This document shows positions 44,402-52,317 of a stretch of 64,000 nt of DNA, one piece after another. The stretch is from Mucilaginibacter dorajii. GTDB lineage: Bacteria > Bacteroidota > Bacteroidia > Sphingobacteriales > Sphingobacteriaceae. The stretch spans positions 180,915-244,914 of the forward strand of contig NZ_JANTYS010000009.1 of the NCBI RefSeq assembly GCF_024808255.1, given 5' to 3'. The notes under the pieces are model-generated. The model did no database searches. It had not been told where the DNA came from and saw only the letters and a list, made by a program, of their open reading frames with translations. Within the stretch, counting starts at the first letter, position 1. Each line of letters opens with the position of its first letter. The translations under genes were made by a program, and so were the position numbers.

Positions 44402-45189
44402 GTTGTTTCGATAAAAAATGACTTTACAAGTTCGTTATCAGACTTTTGTAGTTCCTTCCAGGAGCCTTCAGCTATATATTCGCCGTCGTTCATTACAACA
44501 ATCCGGTCGGCCGTAATACGGGCACATTCCAAATCGTGGGTGATGATAATAGATGATGTTTTATATTTTTGCTGCATATGCAATATCAGTTCGCTGATCT
44601 CGCGTGAGGTAATGGGATCTAAACCGGTTGTAGGTTCATCATAAAGCATAATTTCAGGGTTTACAATCAGCGTACGGGCCAGCCCTACTCTTTTTCGCAT
44701 CCCTCCCGATAGATCAGAGGGCATTTTATCTATCGCGTCAAGCAATCCTACATTATCTAACACCTCTTCTACCTTTTTGTCTATCTCTGCCTGGTCTTTC
44801 AGCTTTAACACCCTGGTGAGCGGGAATTCGAGGTTCTCACGCACAGTCATACTATCGTATAAAGCGCCACTTTGAAAAAGAAAGCCTATTTTAATACGGA
44901 GTTGTTTAAGTTCTTCGTCACTCATCTGAGTTACGCCTTCGCCAAAAACCTCCAAATCGCCCCCATCTGGCTTGAGCATGCCTACCACACATTGTATGGT
45001 AACAGATTTTCCCTGGCCCGATTTGCCCAGTACCACCATATTTTCGCCGCGCTTGAGGTCGAAAGTGATATTTTTCAATACCTCTTTATCACCAAACGAC
45101 TTTTTGAGGCCTTTGGCATGTATAACTATCTCATCCTTAGCAGCAGGTGTTTTTTTCTTTGGTTCGATATTTCCCTTTGTTGCTGCCAT
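44398..45189 (-). CDS. mlaF: ABC transporter ATP-binding protein, MlaF type
   Basis: A 263-residue cytoplasmic ATPase. Walker A is GKSGQGKS (55-62), signature LSGGMRKR, and Walker B LYDEPTTGLDP. The Q-loop QSGALYDSMTVREN is the MlaF type. It powers lipid transport between the membranes. A lysine-rich leader of about 20 residues precedes the fold. It starts one base after the end of mlaE and overlaps mlaD by four bases. Confidence 0.94.
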   Translation of the reverse strand: MAATKGNIEPKKKTPAAKDEIVIHAKGLKKSFGDKEVLKNITFDLKRGENMVVLGKSGQGKSVTIQCVVGMLKPDGGDLEVFGEGVTQMSDEELKQLRIKIGFLFQSGALYDSMTVRENLEFPLTRVLKLKDQAEIDKKVEEVLDNVGLLDAIDKMPSDLSGGMRKRVGLARTLIVNPEIMLYDEPTTGLDPITSREISELILHMQQKYKTSSIIITHDLECARITADRIVVMNDGEYIAEGSWKELQKSDNELVKSFFIETT

Positions 45190-45190
45190 G

Positions 45191-45967
45191 TTATTTGTAA
45201 AATAAAAAACTGGTGATCTGAACAGCTATGGCATCAATCACAAAAATCCAAAGCGAGGCGGTAACCACGGCCGAATTAGCAGCTATACCCACGCTTTCGG
45301 TACCTTTATTTGAATTATAGCCCTTATAGCAGCCTACAAAGCCTATCGCGAAGCCGAAAAATATAGTTTTAATAACCGCGGGGAGAAAATCAGAAAAATC
45401 AAGAGAGCCAATACATTTCTGAAAATACAGCGTAAAGCTGATGCTATCATTGATGTTAAGTGCCAGGAAACCGCCAACAAGTCCTATCACATCGCCAATT
45501 ATAGATAATAAGGGCACCATTAAACTGGTAGCGATAATACGGGTAACTACCAGGTATTGAATAGGATTAGCTCCTGATACCTCCATGGCGTCTATCTGCT
45601 CGGTAACCTTCATGCTGCCTAACTCGGCACCAATACTTGATGCTATTTTGCCTGCGCAGATGATGGCTGTAATAACCGGGCCCATTTCACGTACAAAAGA
45701 GACAGCAAGGGTTTTAGGCAGCATACTGGCCGCGCCCAGTGAAACCAACGATGGCCGTAACTGCAGGATTAATACAAAGCCCATGATGAAGGAGGTAATA
45801 CCCACCAACATCAGGGACCTGTAGCCTATTTCGTAGCATTGCCGCACAAACTCCGACCATTCGAAGCCGCCGGCAAAAATATTTCTGAAAAACCTACTGA
45901 AGAAAACGCATTGTTCGCCAATGCCCATCATCCACTTCCTCCAGCCGGTAATTACCTGTTCTGCCAT
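45191..45967 (-). CDS. mlaE: MlaE family ABC permease
   Basis: A 258-residue inner-membrane permease with five or so hydrophobic helices and the MlaE motifs SFVREMGPVITAIICAGKIASSIGAELGSMKV and EQIDAMEVSGANP (each within the family pattern). It pairs with the adjacent ATPase and MCE gene to carry phospholipid. First gene of the three-gene operon. Confidence 0.94.
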   Translation of the reverse strand: MAEQVITGWRKWMMGIGEQCVFFSRFFRNIFAGGFEWSEFVRQCYEIGYRSLMLVGITSFIMGFVLILQLRPSLVSLGAASMLPKTLAVSFVREMGPVITAIICAGKIASSIGAELGSMKVTEQIDAMEVSGANPIQYLVVTRIIATSLMVPLLSIIGDVIGLVGGFLALNINDSISFTLYFQKCIGSLDFSDFLPAVIKTIFFGFAIGFVGCYKGYNSNKGTESVGIAANSAVVTASLWIFVIDAIAVQITSFLFYK

Positions 45968-46056
45968 AGTTTACGATATAATTTGACATACAACAATGTA
46001 TGGTCAAAAAGTTTTGCAGTTCAAGAAAATTAACCAGTGAGGTCGGCTTGCAAGGT

Positions 46057-46767
46057 TTATGACATTGGTACGTCAATAATTAGGTAACGGGAAAATTCTT
46101 CGGTTTCAATTGTAAATGAACTGATATCATAAACACCCACCGCGTCCCTTTTGTTTAATGTTGTACCATTTATTTTGGCCACACCATCTAACAGGAACAC
46201 ATAAGCACCATTCCCCGGCATTTTTATAGTGTAATTTAATAATTGGCCGGCATCAAAGCTGCCCATGCTGAAGGTAGCATCCTGGTGTAACCAAAGTCCT
46301 CCTTCTTCCCTATTGGGCGATACCAATGTGGTCAGGCTATTGGTTACAAATTCATTTTTAAAACTCTTTTGATCATAACGAGGCGTTACATTCCTTTCTT
46401 TAGGGAAAAGCCAGATCTGTAATGTTTTGGCAGCATCTGTTGCCGAAGCATTATATTCAGAGTGATAAACTCCGGTACCTGCCGACATTACCTGCACATC
46501 GCCGGCGTTGATCACGCCTTTATTGCCCATATTGTCCTGGTGTTCTAAGCCTCCTTCTAACGGAATGGTCACTATTTCCATATTATCATGCGGATGCAGG
46601 CCGAAACCCTTGCCCCCGGCTATAACATCGTCGTTTAATACCCTTAAAGCGCCAAAACTCATCAATTCGGGATTGTAATATGGGCCAAAGCTGAAAGAAA
46701 AATTGGCTTTTAACCAGCCTATATCGTTTTTGCCCCGATCATTTTCGGGATAAAATATTGTTTTCAT
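46057..46767 (-). CDS. Pirin family protein
   Basis: A 236-residue bicupin. The metal ligands match the pirin pattern: His58 and His60 in GLHPHDNMEIV, His102 and Glu104 in YHSEYN. Pirins of this type act as quercetin-2,3-dioxygenases or as regulators; the reaction here is unknown. The N-terminal domain holds the metal and the C-terminal domain is the second cupin. It stands alone, with no obvious operon partner. Confidence 0.93.
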   Translation of the reverse strand: MKTIFYPENDRGKNDIGWLKANFSFSFGPYYNPELMSFGALRVLNDDVIAGGKGFGLHPHDNMEIVTIPLEGGLEHQDNMGNKGVINAGDVQVMSAGTGVYHSEYNASATDAAKTLQIWLFPKERNVTPRYDQKSFKNEFVTNSLTTLVSPNREEGGLWLHQDATFSMGSFDAGQLLNYTIKMPGNGAYVFLLDGVAKINGTTLNKRDAVGVYDISSFTIETEEFSRYLIIDVPMS

Positions 46768-46856
46768 TGTTATGTTTCCTTTTATATATGTTTAAACATA
46801 CAATTGACATGCCAATGTATTTTTGGCAGACAGTGAGGCGTATATTGCATGGCGCA

Positions 46857-47025
46857 GAAGACTCACCCGCCCATCGCTTCGCTGGGGCACCCTTCTTCAC
46901 CTGCGGTGGAAAGAGGGGTTTGAACGGTTTATTGTATGTTTATAATACCTAAATCATCTTCGAACCCCTCTTTCCGGCGAAGCCGAAGAGAGGGTGACGG
47001 GCGCAGCCTCGTCGGGTGAGTCTTC
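46857..47025. repeat. 169-bp inverted-repeat element, family 1 copy D
   Basis: Same 13-bp ends as the other copies but six bases shorter. The left arm has CACCTGCGGTGG and the right arm CGGCGAAGCCG, as in copy C. The centre differs and lacks the TAATCAATTGATTA palindrome. The gap 46768-47087 has no gene. Confidence 0.8.
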
Positions 47026-47041
47026 TACGCCGTTCACAAAA

Positions 47042-47070
47042 TTGCACCTATTAAATTATGCGTATTTTTG
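47042..47070 (+). promoter_or_regulatory. Promoter of the Rossmann-protein operon
   Basis: TTG at 47042-47044, 18 bases, then TATTTTTG at 47063-47070, a perfect TAnnTTTG, with the start codon 17 bases later. This probably drives the Rossmann, ABC-F and small membrane protein genes. Confidence 0.7.
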
Positions 47071-47087
47071 CAAAAAATTAAGTATCA

Positions 47088-47744
47088 ATGGCAAATAAAG
47101 CTATTATTGCAGGTTCAACCGGACTAATTGGCAGTAAATTGTTCCATATTTTACTGCACGAACCTTTTTATGATGAAGTTTTGATCCTGGTAAGGAAAAA
47201 AATCAATCTCAATCATAAAAAATTAACGCAGCTGGTGGTCAATTTCGAGCAGTTGGATAGCTATGCCGATGCTATAAACGGGCATGCCCTGTTTTGCTGC
47301 CTGGGTACAACCAACAAGAAAACGCCGGATAAGGTCGTTTACAGGCATATTGATCATGATTATCCGCTACACCTGGCTCAATTAGCTTTAAAAAATGGGG
47401 TTGAGCAGTATCACCTGGTATCGTCCATCGGGGCCAATGCCGGGTCATCATTTTTTTATCCCAAAACCAAGGGCGAAACCGAGGCCGACATTCAGCAGCT
47501 GGGGTTGCCCGCGTTACATATTTACCGCCCGTCCATGTTAGTTGGCGACAGGCAGGAACAGCGGCCAATGGAAAAAACATTGATCGCTATCTATAAAGTA
47601 ATTGATCCCCTGTTATCCGGCAGCTGGAAAAAGTACCGGAGCATTACCGACGAAGCTGTGGCTATGGCCATGTATAAACAATCAACTAAAAACAATGCGG
47701 GCACGTTTATATACGAGTCTGATCAAATAAAACAATTATCGTGA
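47088..47744 (+). CDS. NAD(P)-binding Rossmann-fold protein, HTATIP2-like
   Basis: A 218-residue short-chain-dehydrogenase-like protein. The N-terminal AGSTGLIGSKL loop binds NAD(P). LVSSIGANAGSSFFYPKTKGE has the catalytic Tyr/Lys pair pattern of the atypical SDR group. It resembles eukaryotic TIP30/HTATIP2 and bacterial homologues, whose reactions are unclear. Its stop overlaps the GTG start of the ABC-F gene by four bases (GTGA), so translation is coupled. Confidence 0.85.
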   Translation: MANKAIIAGSTGLIGSKLFHILLHEPFYDEVLILVRKKINLNHKKLTQLVVNFEQLDSYADAINGHALFCCLGTTNKKTPDKVVYRHIDHDYPLHLAQLALKNGVEQYHLVSSIGANAGSSFFYPKTKGETEADIQQLGLPALHIYRPSMLVGDRQEQRPMEKTLIAIYKVIDPLLSGSWKKYRSITDEAVAMAMYKQSTKNNAGTFIYESDQIKQLS

Positions 47745-49609
47745 GTACTTATCTATCTGCCGAGAACCTTGGCCATCAATTTCATGACAACTGGTTGTTT
47801 AAAAATACAACCATAGGCATTAACCGCGGCCGCAGGGTAGCGTTGGTTGGTGTTAACGGCGCCGGCAAATCAACCTTATTAAAAATTTTAGCCGGGCAAA
47901 TAAAACCTACTGAAGGTAAGGTGGTTCAAAGCCGCGACCTTAACATGGGTTACCTGGAGCAGGACCCCGGCTTTAAGGATGCCGTTACCATCAGCGATTA
48001 TATTTTTCATGCCGATGACGTGCAGCAGCAGATGATTCGCAAGTACGAGGAATTACTGGAAAACGACCCGGATAATGCCAAGGCGCTTGAAAAGATCATG
48101 GAAGAGATGAGCGAGGTTGATGCCTGGGAATATGAGTACAAAATAAAAACCATTTTGGGCAGGCTGGATATCCACCACCTTAACCAGCACATCAGTACCC
48201 TATCTGGCGGGCAAAAGAAACGTTTGGCCCTGGCTAAGCTTTTAATTGAGGACCCAGATCTGTACATATTAGATGAGCCTACCAATCACCTGGATATCGA
48301 TACCATTGAGTGGCTGGAGAAATTATTGACCGACGGATCAAAAACCATATTGATGGTTACGCACGACAGGTACTTCCTGGATAATGTTTGTAACGAGATA
48401 CTGGAGATTGACCGCGGCAAAATGGTGCCTTACAATGGCACCTACGCCTACTACCTGGAAAAGAAAGCCGAGCGTGATGCCTCTGATGAAGCCTCGTTTC
48501 AAAAGAACAGCAATTTACTGCGTAAGGAATTGGAGTGGATGCGCCGCCAGCCGCAGGCCAGGGGTACCAAATCAAAAGCACGTATTGATGCTTATTATGA
48601 CCTGGAGGAGAAAACAAAACAAGGTGGCGCCCGTGATAAAGTTGAACTGAGTGTTAAAACAGCACGCCAGGGTAACAAGATCATGGAGATGGAGCACCTG
48701 TATAAAGGCTTTAATGGCAATAACTACATCAGCGATTTTAACTACGTATTTAAAAAAGGCGACCGGATTGGCTTAGCCGGGAAGAATGGTACCGGTAAAT
48801 CTACTTTACTGAACCTTATTACCGGCGGTTTACAGCCAGATAAGGGAGCGGTGATCAAAGGAGAAACTACCGTGATTGGTTATTTCCACCAGTCAGGTAT
48901 TACCTTTAAGGATGATGAGCGGGTTATTGATATTGTAAAAAACGTGGCGGAGTTTATCACCATGGCCGATGGTAAAATGATTTCGGCCTCGGCCCTGCTT
49001 ACCTTGTTCCTGTTTCCGCCTGCAAAACAATATGGTTTCATATCTAAGCTGAGCGGTGGCGAAAAGAAGCGCTTACAGCTGATGAGCATCCTGATGAAGA
49101 ATCCAAATTTTCTGATCCTGGATGAGCCTACCAACGATTTGGATATTGATACGCTGAATGTGTTGGAGGAGTTTTTAACCAACTATTCGGGCATATTAAT
49201 GATGGTATCGCACGATAGATATTTATTAGATAAACTAACCGACCAGCTGTTTATTATGGAAGGTAACGGTCATGTACGTATCTATAATGGTAACTATTCA
49301 TCGTACCGGGTAGAGCTGGACGAGGCTAAACAGCAAAACAAAAAAGGCAATGTTGCCCCTACTCCTGCGCCTGCTCCGGTAGCTAAAAAAAGTAAATTAA
49401 GCTTTAAAGAAGCTAAAGAGCTGGAGACCATCGAGGCGGAAATTACAGCTTTAGAAAACCGGGTAAAAGCTAAAAACGAAGAGTTAAACAAGGTAGGCAT
49501 TGAGCTTGTAAAGCTCAACGAAACCGTAGCCCAAATAACAGAATTAACCAAAAAACTGGATGCAAAAAGCGCCCGTTGGATGGAACTGATTGAGTTAAAT
49601 GAAGCATAA
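47741..49609 (+). CDS. ABC-F family ATPase
   Basis: A 622-residue soluble protein with two ABC domains and no membrane part. Domain 1: Walker A GVNGAGKST (37-45), signature LSGGQKKR, Walker B LYILDEPTNHLD. Domain 2: GKNGTGKST, LSGGEKKR and LILDEPTNDLD. A linker with a charged helix lies between them and a coiled-coil tail follows (about 560-622). ABC-F proteins act on the ribosome, for example Uup or EttA-like translation factors. GTG start. It belongs to the operon driven from 47042. Confidence 0.95.
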   Translation: MSTYLSAENLGHQFHDNWLFKNTTIGINRGRRVALVGVNGAGKSTLLKILAGQIKPTEGKVVQSRDLNMGYLEQDPGFKDAVTISDYIFHADDVQQQMIRKYEELLENDPDNAKALEKIMEEMSEVDAWEYEYKIKTILGRLDIHHLNQHISTLSGGQKKRLALAKLLIEDPDLYILDEPTNHLDIDTIEWLEKLLTDGSKTILMVTHDRYFLDNVCNEILEIDRGKMVPYNGTYAYYLEKKAERDASDEASFQKNSNLLRKELEWMRRQPQARGTKSKARIDAYYDLEEKTKQGGARDKVELSVKTARQGNKIMEMEHLYKGFNGNNYISDFNYVFKKGDRIGLAGKNGTGKSTLLNLITGGLQPDKGAVIKGETTVIGYFHQSGITFKDDERVIDIVKNVAEFITMADGKMISASALLTLFLFPPAKQYGFISKLSGGEKKRLQLMSILMKNPNFLILDEPTNDLDIDTLNVLEEFLTNYSGILMMVSHDRYLLDKLTDQLFIMEGNGHVRIYNGNYSSYRVELDEAKQQNKKGNVAPTPAPAPVAKKSKLSFKEAKELETIEAEITALENRVKAKNEELNKVGIELVKLNETVAQITELTKKLDAKSARWMELIELNEA

Positions 49610-49611
49610 AA

Positions 49612-49857
49612 ATGAAGACATCTGATATCATAGCATCTATAGGTGTGATCATCCTTTTGATCGCTTTTGTACTTAATTTATCAAATAAATTATCGGCCAA
49701 AAGCAGGGTATATATGTTATTGAATTTAATTGGTGCAGGCACTTGCTGCTATGCATCGTACATGGTAAGCTTCTACCCTTTTGTGGTGTTAGAAGGCGTT
49801 TGGGGTACTGTAGCATTGGTGTCATTATTAAGGGTTCCACGTGGAACATCGGTATAA
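49612..49857 (+). CDS. CBU_0592-like small membrane protein with a parS site in its coding sequence
   Basis: An 81-residue protein with three hydrophobic segments (about 7-22, 33-51 and 54-74). The segment LLNLIGAGTCCYASY matches the CBU_0592 family of unknown function. It starts three bases after the ABC-F stop and is probably part of that operon. The last residues, VPRGTSV, are encoded by the parS-like palindrome at 49834-49847, so the frame and the centromere site share the same DNA. Confidence 0.75.
   Translation: MKTSDIIASIGVIILLIAFVLNLSNKLSAKSRVYMLLNLIGAGTCCYASYMVSFYPFVVLEGVWGTVALVSLLRVPRGTSV
49833..49848. other. parS-like site 1, inside a coding sequence
   Basis: GTTCCACGTGGAAC at 49834-49847, a perfect palindrome. 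The wider 16-mer is one base off TGTTCCACGTGGAACA (first base G). ParB/Spo0J is expected to bind here. It encodes the end of the small membrane protein. Confidence 0.8.
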
Positions 49858-50007
49858 AGGCGCTAATTTTGCGATGTTTAGCTGTAAATACCACCATTAT
49901 TAAGTGAATTATAGCTAATAATAGCTATTTAATTAGCTATTAAAAAACGACTAACGTATACGTTTAAATAAAGAAATAGTAAACAATAATCAAAGGGAAA
50001 TAAACGC

Positions 50008-50043
50008 TTATACCCGATGTTCCACGTGGAACATCGGGTATAA
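50008..50043. other. parS-like site 2 in a 36-bp perfect palindrome
   Basis: The core TGTTCCACGTGGAACA is at 50018-50033. The symmetry extends ten bases on each side (TTATACCCGA and TCGGGTATAA), for a perfect 36-bp palindrome. No gene covers it. Confidence 0.85.
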
Positions 50044-50097
50044 ATTACAGCGACAACACCTGGATCAGTGTATATGATTAAACTATTTTGCTAAAAC

Positions 50098-50127
50098 AAA
50101 CCAATGTTCCACGTGGAACATTGGTTT
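50098..50127. other. parS-like site 3 in a 30-bp perfect palindrome
   Basis: The core TGTTCCACGTGGAACA is at 50105-50120; symmetry extends to AAACCAA and TTGGTTT. Flank bases differ from site 2, so only the core is shared. Confidence 0.85.
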
Positions 50128-50164
50128 AAGTAATACAAGGATCACCTCAAATAAAGAGGAAATT

Positions 50165-50228
50165 TTCGCGCAAAGATCGCTAAGGCGCAAAGTATTTTTC
50201 TTAGCGCCTTAGCGAGTTCTGCGCGAAG
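50165..50228. repeat. Inverted repeat with GCGCCTTAGCGA arms
   Basis: TTCGCGCA and TCGCTAAGGCGC on the left pair with GCGCCTTAGCGA and TGCGCGAA on the right, with small bulges. It lies between parS sites 3 and 4. A similar but distinct structure is at 63232-63306. The rest of 49858-50339 is AT-rich with no gene. Confidence 0.65.
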
Positions 50229-50311
50229 AACGTTAAAGGTTATATATAATAAAGGGCTAAAAATCGTTTTGAATATTCATTATTTAAATCAATTTAATAC
50301 AAGAATTTTAC

Positions 50312-50327
50312 TGTTCCACGTGGAACA
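50312..50327. other. parS-like site 4, upstream of mnmG
   Basis: TGTTCCACGTGGAACA, a perfect 16-mer, ends 12 bases before the mnmG start codon. It overlaps the likely leader of mnmG, so ParB binding could influence that gene. Confidence 0.85.
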
Positions 50328-50339
50328 TGGAGGTATAAA

Positions 50340-52202
50340 ATGTTTAGGAAATACAATGTAATTGTAGTTGGTGCAGGGCATGCAGGCTGTGAAGCGGCGG
50401 CGGCAGCAGCCAACCTGGGATCGTCTGTTTTGCTCATTACTATGAACATGGGCACCATTGCACAGATGAGTTGTAACCCCGCTATGGGCGGTGTTGCCAA
50501 GGGGCAAATAGTGCGCGAGATAGATGCAATGGGAGGATATTCTGGCATTATTACAGATAAAACTTCTATCCAATTCAGGATGCTGAACCAGTCAAAAGGC
50601 CCTGCCATGTGGAGCCCCAGAGCGCAAAGCGACAGGATGAGATTTGCTGAAGAATGGCGTTTGGCATTGGAAAGAACACCCAATGTAGACTTCTGGCAGG
50701 ACACCGTTTCCTCTCTTTTAGTTAAAGGAAATACGGTAGCTGGTGTACGTACATCCTTGGGTGTAGAGATAGAAGCAGACTCTGTTGTGCTTACCAATGG
50801 TACCTTTTTAAATGGTATCATTCACATAGGTGAGAAGAAATTTGGAGGAGGCCGGGCAGGCGAAAAATCGGCAACAGGCCTTACCGAACAACTCAATGAA
50901 TTGGGTTTTGATGCCGGCAGAATGAAGACTGGTACCCCTCCCCGCATTGATGGCAGGAGCCTGAATTATTCCCTGATGGAAGAACAATGGGGTGATGAAG
51001 ATCGTGGTAGGTTCTCGTACACCGATGTAGAAATGATTAAGGAACAACGTTGCTGCTGGATCACCTACACCAATACCAATGTACACGAAACGCTGAAAGA
51101 AGGCTTCGAAAAGTCGCCAATGTTTACCGGTAGAATTAAAGGTTTAGGGCCACGTTACTGCCCCTCTATTGAAGATAAGATCAACCGCTTTGCCGAGCGC
51201 GACCGTCACCAGATCTTTGTAGAACCCGAAGGATTGAACACCGTAGAGATCTATGTAAATGGTTTCTCAACCTCCCTGCCCGAGGATGTACAATACAAAG
51301 CGCTCACCCAAATCCCCGGATTTGAGAACGCCAAAATGTTTCGCCCGGGTTATGCCATCGAATATGATTACTTCCCGCCTACCCAATTAGGATTAACACT
51401 GGAGACCAAATTGATCAGCAACCTGTACTTCGCCGGGCAAATCAATGGTACCACCGGGTACGAGGAAGCAGCATCACAAGGCTTTATTGCAGGCATCAAC
51501 GCACACCAAAAGATCAACGATAAACATGAATTGATCCTTAAAAGATCAGAGTCCTACATCGGTGTATTGATAGATGACCTGGTAACTAAAGGTACCGAAG
51601 AACCCTACCGTATGTTCACCTCAAGGGCCGAGCATCGTTTGTTATTAAGACAAGATAACGCGGATATCCGCCTATCCCCTATGGGTCATGATTTGGGATT
51701 GATCAGCGATGAGCGTTTAGAAAAGGTAAATCAAAAGGTTAAAAACTCCGATGATATTGTTGCCTACACCCGCAGCAAGTCTATTGATCCATCCGTAGTA
51801 AATGGTTTATTGGAGGAGTTAGGTACATCGGCCATTAACCAGGGAGCCAAGCTTTTCAATTTATTAAGCCGCCCGCAGGTTGGTTTTAACGACCTGAAAA
51901 AAGCCGATAGTGGTTTAACTGAATTGCTATCGGCCTATGATAAAGAAACTATTGAGCAGGCTGAAATAAAAATCAAATATGAGAGTTACTTTATAAAAGA
52001 ATTGGAGATTGTTGACCGGATGAAGAAAATGGAAGACCGAGCCATCAATCCCGATTTTGATTATCAAACTTTAGTATCGTTATCAAAAGAAGCCCGCGAA
52101 AAACTGGCGCGTATAAAACCGCGCACTTTAGGCCAGGCTTCCCGGATTTCGGGCGTTTCGCCGTCTGATATTTCAGTTTTACTGGTTCATGTATCAAGAT
52201 AA
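50340..52202 (+). CDS. mnmG: tRNA uridine-5-carboxymethylaminomethyl modification enzyme
   Basis: A 620-residue FAD enzyme that, with MnmE, modifies the wobble uridine of several tRNAs. The dinucleotide motif is [10 protein letters not shown] (11-20). Family marks: [11 protein letters not shown] (about 46-56), [16 protein letters not shown] and [10 protein letters not shown]. The C-terminal helical domain is intact. In many bacteria this gene (gidA) lies near the replication origin, which agrees with the parS cluster upstream. MnmE is not in the window. The length is typical. Confidence 0.97.
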   Translation: MFRKYNVIVVGAGHAGCEAAAAAANLGSSVLLITMNMGTIAQMSCNPAMGGVAKGQIVREIDAMGGYSGIITDKTSIQFRMLNQSKGPAMWSPRAQSDRMRFAEEWRLALERTPNVDFWQDTVSSLLVKGNTVAGVRTSLGVEIEADSVVLTNGTFLNGIIHIGEKKFGGGRAGEKSATGLTEQLNELGFDAGRMKTGTPPRIDGRSLNYSLMEEQWGDEDRGRFSYTDVEMIKEQRCCWITYTNTNVHETLKEGFEKSPMFTGRIKGLGPRYCPSIEDKINRFAERDRHQIFVEPEGLNTVEIYVNGFSTSLPEDVQYKALTQIPGFENAKMFRPGYAIEYDYFPPTQLGLTLETKLISNLYFAGQINGTTGYEEAASQGFIAGINAHQKINDKHELILKRSESYIGVLIDDLVTKGTEEPYRMFTSRAEHRLLLRQDNADIRLSPMGHDLGLISDERLEKVNQKVKNSDDIVAYTRSKSIDPSVVNGLLEELGTSAINQGAKLFNLLSRPQVGFNDLKKADSGLTELLSAYDKETIEQAEIKIKYESYFIKELEIVDRMKKMEDRAINPDFDYQTLVSLSKEAREKLARIKPRTLGQASRISGVSPSDISVLLVHVSR

Positions 52203-52245
52203 ATCATAAAATACTGATAATTAGTAACTTATAAAAAATCGCATT

Positions 52246-52264
52246 AAATCAATTATTTTGATTT
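52246..52264 (+). terminator. Weak hairpin after mnmG
   Basis: AAATCAA paired with TTGATTT, a five-base loop and a T-rich tail, 44 bp after the stop. The stem has few G-C pairs, so it may be only a weak terminator. Confidence 0.35.
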
Positions 52265-52317
52265 TTTAATATTACAGGTCGTAAAAATATAAAAGTAGCT
52301 TATATCGCCTAAAAACT

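Noticed and set aside
50165..50228. Inverted repeat near the parS cluster, considered as an origin element
   Set aside because: A structure of the same style occurs at 63232-63306, so it is more likely a general intergenic repeat than origin-specific.
49858..50340. Alternative reading of the palindromes as operators of a local regulator
   Set aside because: Four near-identical perfect sites with the ParB-type core next to mnmG fit parS better, and no regulator gene is adjacent.
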